A model generated the notes under the pieces. The model had not been told where the DNA came from. It saw only the letters and a list, made by a program, of their open reading frames with translations, and did not search any database. Of a DNA stretch of 33,697 nucleotides, positions 31,233 through 33,697 are shown piece by piece; position 1 is the first letter of the stretch; each line of letters opens with the position of its first letter. Location of the stretch: positions 1-33,697 of the forward strand of contig JBCBAP010000037.1 in the NCBI GenBank assembly GCA_038532435.1, in the 5' to 3' direction. The stretch is from JBCBAP01 sp038532435. GTDB lineage: Bacteria; Pseudomonadota; Alphaproteobacteria; Rhodobacterales; Rhodobacteraceae. Made by a program: the position numbers and the translations under genes.

Positions 31233-32200
31233 GCCACCGCCTCCGCACCGAGCGGGAACCAGCAGGCCGCACGACCGTCACGCGGGGGGGCCGGATTGGC
31301 CCGGCACCTGTCCTGCGCGTGGGGGCAGCGCGGATGAAAGGCGCACCCGTCGGGCAGACTGCCCAGACGCGGCATCGTGCCCGGAATCTGGTTCAGTCTC
31401 CGCTTGCCGAGGGAGGCGAGCGGCGTTGAGCCCATCAGCCCCGCCGCATAGGGATGGGCCGGGTTCGTGAGAACCTCGCGCACCGGCCCGATCTCTGCCA
31501 GACGGCCCGCATACATGACCGCGACCCGGTCCGCGGCCTCCGCGATCACGCCCATGTCGTGGGTGACCAGCATGACCGCCGTGCCCCGTTCCCTGCAGAG
31601 CTTCTTCAACAGGGCGATGATCTGCGCCTGAACGCTGACGTCGAGCGCGGTTGTCGGCTCGTCAGCGATCACGAGGGCGGGTTCCGCGCAAAGGGCGAGT
31701 GCGATCACCACCCGCTGCCGCATGCCGCCGGAAAATTGGTGGGGATAGGCCCCCATCCGGTCTTTCGCAGCAGGAATGCCGACCTCCTCCAGCGCGTCGA
31801 GCGCGCGCGCCTTCGCCTCATCGCGGGACACGGGCAGATGTTCGAGGATCGTCTCCTCGATCTGCTCCCCAATGGGGAGAAGCGGGTTGAGCGAGGTCAG
31901 CGGATCCTGAAACACCATCCCGATCTGCTTTCCCCGCACCTTGCGCATCGCCTCCCGCCCGAGCGTGTCGATGCGCAGGTCCCGCAGCCAGATCTCCCCT
32001 CCCGCGATATGGGCGGGCCGGTCGAGCAGGCCGATCACCGCGTTCCCGGTCATCGATTTGCCCGCGCCGGATTCGCCCACGACGCCGAGGATTTCCCCGG
32101 GCTGAATGTCCATGCTGACCCGGTCGACGGGCCTCAGGACGGCGTGCCTGGTCGGGATCTCGACGATCAGCTCCCGGACGGAGAGGACGGGTTCCGGCAT
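31229..32200 (-). CDS. ABC importer ATPase, OppD/DppD type
   Basis: Encodes 323 residues. Partner ATPase, with Walker A GESGAGKSM (42-50), signature FSGGMRQR (156-163), Walker B VIADEPTTALD (177-187) and the C-terminal GCAFHPRCPHAQDRC. The ATG at 32200 was chosen; the codon before it is TTG. The ATG shares one base with the stop of the DUF2059 gene (TGATG), so the genes are coupled. The ATPase pair drives the permeases encoded upstream. Confidence 0.93.
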   Translation of the reverse strand: MPEPVLSVRELIVEIPTRHAVLRPVDRVSMDIQPGEILGVVGESGAGKSMTGNAVIGLLDRPAHIAGGEIWLRDLRIDTLGREAMRKVRGKQIGMVFQDPLTSLNPLLPIGEQIEETILEHLPVSRDEAKARALDALEEVGIPAAKDRMGAYPHQFSGGMRQRVVIALALCAEPALVIADEPTTALDVSVQAQIIALLKKLCRERGTAVMLVTHDMGVIAEAADRVAVMYAGRLAEIGPVREVLTNPAHPYAAGLMGSTPLASLGKRRLNQIPGTMPRLGSLPDGCAFHPRCPHAQDRCRANPAPPRDGRAACWFPLGAEAVA

Positions 32201-32664
32201 CAATTCTCCAGCGTCTGAAGTCGTGTGATGATGTTGGTCTGCATCTCCCGCAGGACCGGGTCGATGGTCTCGACGAAGGCCTGCTGGAACGGCAGCGCCT
32301 TGAGAAGCGCGCTCGATCCGACCTCGGACCGGGAGAATGTGTCTAGCGCCTGCAGCTCCTCGACGGTGTAGATCTGCATCGCGGCGGTCACCATGGCAGC
32401 GCTCATCGCGTCCCGGGTGCCGTTGAGCTCATCGGCGACGATGACGCTCACCTCCTCGATCATCTCCGCCGGTGTGTCCGGCGGCAGCATCGCGCGCAGC
32501 TGGTTTATCACCGCCTCCTCGCTGAGCAGGTCGGAAATGAGTTGCTGCTGAACCGGGCTGTTGACGTAGGACTCAGCCGCCGCCCGCGCGTCATCCTGCG
32601 CAAGGGCCGGGACGGCGCAGACGACGCCCGCGGCAAGTGTCATGGAGCGGATCAGGGACGTCAT
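32200..32664 (-). CDS. Small secreted DUF2059-like protein
   Basis: Encodes 154 residues. Begins MTSLIRSMTLAAGVVCAVPALAQ, a Sec signal peptide with cleavage after ALA-Q or just behind. The mature part is helical, with the pattern IYTVEELQALDTFSRSEVGS followed by ALLKALPFQQAFVE, which matches the DUF2059 family (function unknown). The longer frame from 32775 was rejected because its first 37 codons lie in the permease gene and the signal peptide starts at 32664. GAGG precedes the ATG. It sits between the permease and ATPase genes, coupled to both by short spacing, which is unusual for a peptide transporter operon. Confidence 0.8.
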   Translation of the reverse strand: MTSLIRSMTLAAGVVCAVPALAQDDARAAAESYVNSPVQQQLISDLLSEEAVINQLRAMLPPDTPAEMIEEVSVIVADELNGTRDAMSAAMVTAAMQIYTVEELQALDTFSRSEVGSSALLKALPFQQAFVETIDPVLREMQTNIITRLQTLEN

Positions 32665-32669
32665 GTCGA

Positions 32670-33584
32670 TCACCTCAACTTCGGATTCAGCGCATCGCGC
32701 AGCCAGTCGCCCAGCAGGTTCACCGACAGGGCAAGCGCCAGAAGCGTGAGCGCCGGGAAGAACAGGATCCACCACTCACCCGAGAACAGGAATCCCTGCC
32801 CGATCCGGATGAGCGTGCCCAACGATGGCTGTGTCGGAGGCGCGCCTACGCCGAGGAAGCTCAACGTCGCCTCCGCGATGATGGCGAGCGCGAGAGAGAT
32901 GGTGGCGATCACCAGCACGGGGCTGAGCACGTTGGGCAGGATATGCCGGAGCATGATCGCGCCCGATCCGCGCCCGTTGAGCTTGGCCGCCTGGATGTAC
33001 TCCTTGTTCTTCTCCACCAGCGTGGCTCCGCGGACGACGCGGGCGAACTGCACCCAGTCGCTGAGCCCGATCGCGATGATGAGGACCCAGATCGCCATCT
33101 GGTCCCGCATCTCCACCGGTGTGATCCCCTTTGCGATTCCGAAGATCAGCATGGCCACGAGGATCGCGGGGAAGGTGAGCTGCACATCCGCGACGCGCAT
33201 GATGATGGTCTCCGTCCAGCCGCCCACATAGCCCGCGATGAGGCCGAGCGTGATGCCGAGCACCATGGCAAAAAGAACCGCCGCAAAACCCACGAACAGG
33301 GAGATCCGCATCCCGTAGAGGATGGTGGAGAACACATCCCGTCCCTGATCGTCGGTGCCGAGCCAGAAGCTCTCCCCGGTAAACGCGTTCGGCTGCATCG
33401 GGGCGGAGAACCCGTTCATCAGGTTGAGCGAACCCGGATCAAAGGGGTCGTAAGGTGCGATCAGTGGCGCGAACACCGCGCTGAGCACCATGATGCAGAC
33501 AACGACGAAGGAAACCACGGCAACCGGGCTTGTTCGGAAGGACCAGGCGAAATCCGATCGCCAGGCGCGGGCGAGGGTATCCAT
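32670..33584 (-). CDS. ABC importer permease, DppC/OppC type
   Basis: Encodes 304 residues. Inner-membrane permease with an N-terminal segment (residues about 20-45) and five further hydrophobic segments. The motif FWLGTDDQGRDVFSTILYGMRISL is typical of DppC/OppC. The EAA-type loop AAKLNGRGSGAIMLRHILPN, which contacts the ATPases, is near 202-221. The end NLLGDWLRDALNPKLR is also characteristic. ATG 33584 lies 3 bp after the stop of the other permease. Only 5 bp separate its stop from the DUF2059 start. Confidence 0.94.
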   Translation of the reverse strand: MDTLARAWRSDFAWSFRTSPVAVVSFVVVCIMVLSAVFAPLIAPYDPFDPGSLNLMNGFSAPMQPNAFTGESFWLGTDDQGRDVFSTILYGMRISLFVGFAAVLFAMVLGITLGLIAGYVGGWTETIIMRVADVQLTFPAILVAMLIFGIAKGITPVEMRDQMAIWVLIIAIGLSDWVQFARVVRGATLVEKNKEYIQAAKLNGRGSGAIMLRHILPNVLSPVLVIATISLALAIIAEATLSFLGVGAPPTQPSLGTLIRIGQGFLFSGEWWILFFPALTLLALALSVNLLGDWLRDALNPKLR

Positions 33585-33587
33585 GAG

Positions 33588-33697
33588 CTACCTTTCTGAC
33601 CGAAGCCGCGGGTCGATGGCGAAATAGAGCAGGTCGACAACAAGGTTGATGCCCACGAACATCACCGAGATCAGCATCAGGTACGCGGCCATCACCG
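33588..33697 (-). CDS. ABC importer permease, DppB/OppB type (3' end only)
   Basis: The last 35 codons and stop of a permease gene cut by the window end. It translates to a membrane segment (VMAAYLMLISVMFVG) followed by INLVVDLLYFAIDPRLRSER. The NLxVDLLYxxxDPRxR end is the hallmark of DppB/OppB C-termini. The gene continues to the right, where its start and probably the substrate-binding protein gene lie. Stop TAG at 33588-33590. Confidence 0.88.
   Translation of the reverse strand, partial: VMAAYLMLISVMFVGINLVVDLLYFAIDPRLRSER

Noticed and set aside
1..33697. CRISPR arrays, insertion sequences or integrase genes
   Set aside because: No regularly spaced direct repeats, transposase motifs or terminal inverted repeats around a mobile gene were found.

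Overview
The window looks like chromosomal DNA of an alphaproteobacterium, most likely a member of the Rhodobacteraceae / roseobacter group. The base composition is high in G+C and start codons follow GGAG-type ribosome sites. DnaK, DnaJ, the SCOT-type CoA transferase and PuuD are of the alphaproteobacterial kind, and one protein ends in a VPLPA-CTERM sorting signal, which is frequent in this group. Taxonomy is inferred from these features only. No tRNA, rRNA, CRISPR array, transposase or prophage gene was seen.

Layout, left to right. 1-3.1 kb: an acyl-CoA thioesterase, a noncoding stretch with a strong minus-strand terminator, a possible small RNA and a 17-bp palindrome, then alkB (DNA dealkylation), divergent from a cyclic-nucleotide-domain / thioredoxin-reductase-like fusion without the usual CxxC. 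3.1-9 kb: dnaK and dnaJ, separated here by two glycosyltransferase genes and a 466-bp stretch without a recognisable gene. 9-11.6 kb: DNA repair (Ada-like regulator/methyltransferase divergent from nth) and a PfkB/adenosine kinase translationally coupled to nth. 11.6-13.4 kb: a minus-strand pair, a sulfotransferase overlapping a threonine-dehydratase-like enzyme. 13.8-16.4 kb: scoA-scoB (ketone body / acetoacetate use) and an MDR oxidoreductase. 16.4-19.5 kb: a VPLPA-CTERM secreted protein and the argD-argF arginine biosynthesis pair, whose leader has a promoter followed immediately by a terminator-like hairpin.

19.9-24.9 kb is a compact minus-strand surface-polysaccharide operon: TylF-like O-methyltransferase, UDP-galactopyranose mutase (glf), a 753-residue protein with two glycosyltransferase domains, and a further glycosyltransferase. 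Together they suggest a polymer containing galactofuranose, perhaps O-methylated. 25.1-28.5 kb is a plus-strand three-gene operon ending in a DyP-type heme peroxidase. Its two upstream partners are unrecognised and appear to share a domain with each other, and perhaps distantly with the peroxidase. This is the best candidate in the window for an undescribed system. 28.8-30 kb holds puuD (membrane urate hydroxylase with a C-terminal cytochrome c). 30.3-33.7 kb holds a minus-strand dipeptide/oligopeptide-type ABC importer (permease, permease, ATPase, ATPase) with a small secreted DUF2059 gene inside the operon; the first permease is cut by the window end.

All functional calls come from reading motifs and comparing with remembered families. 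No database search was run.
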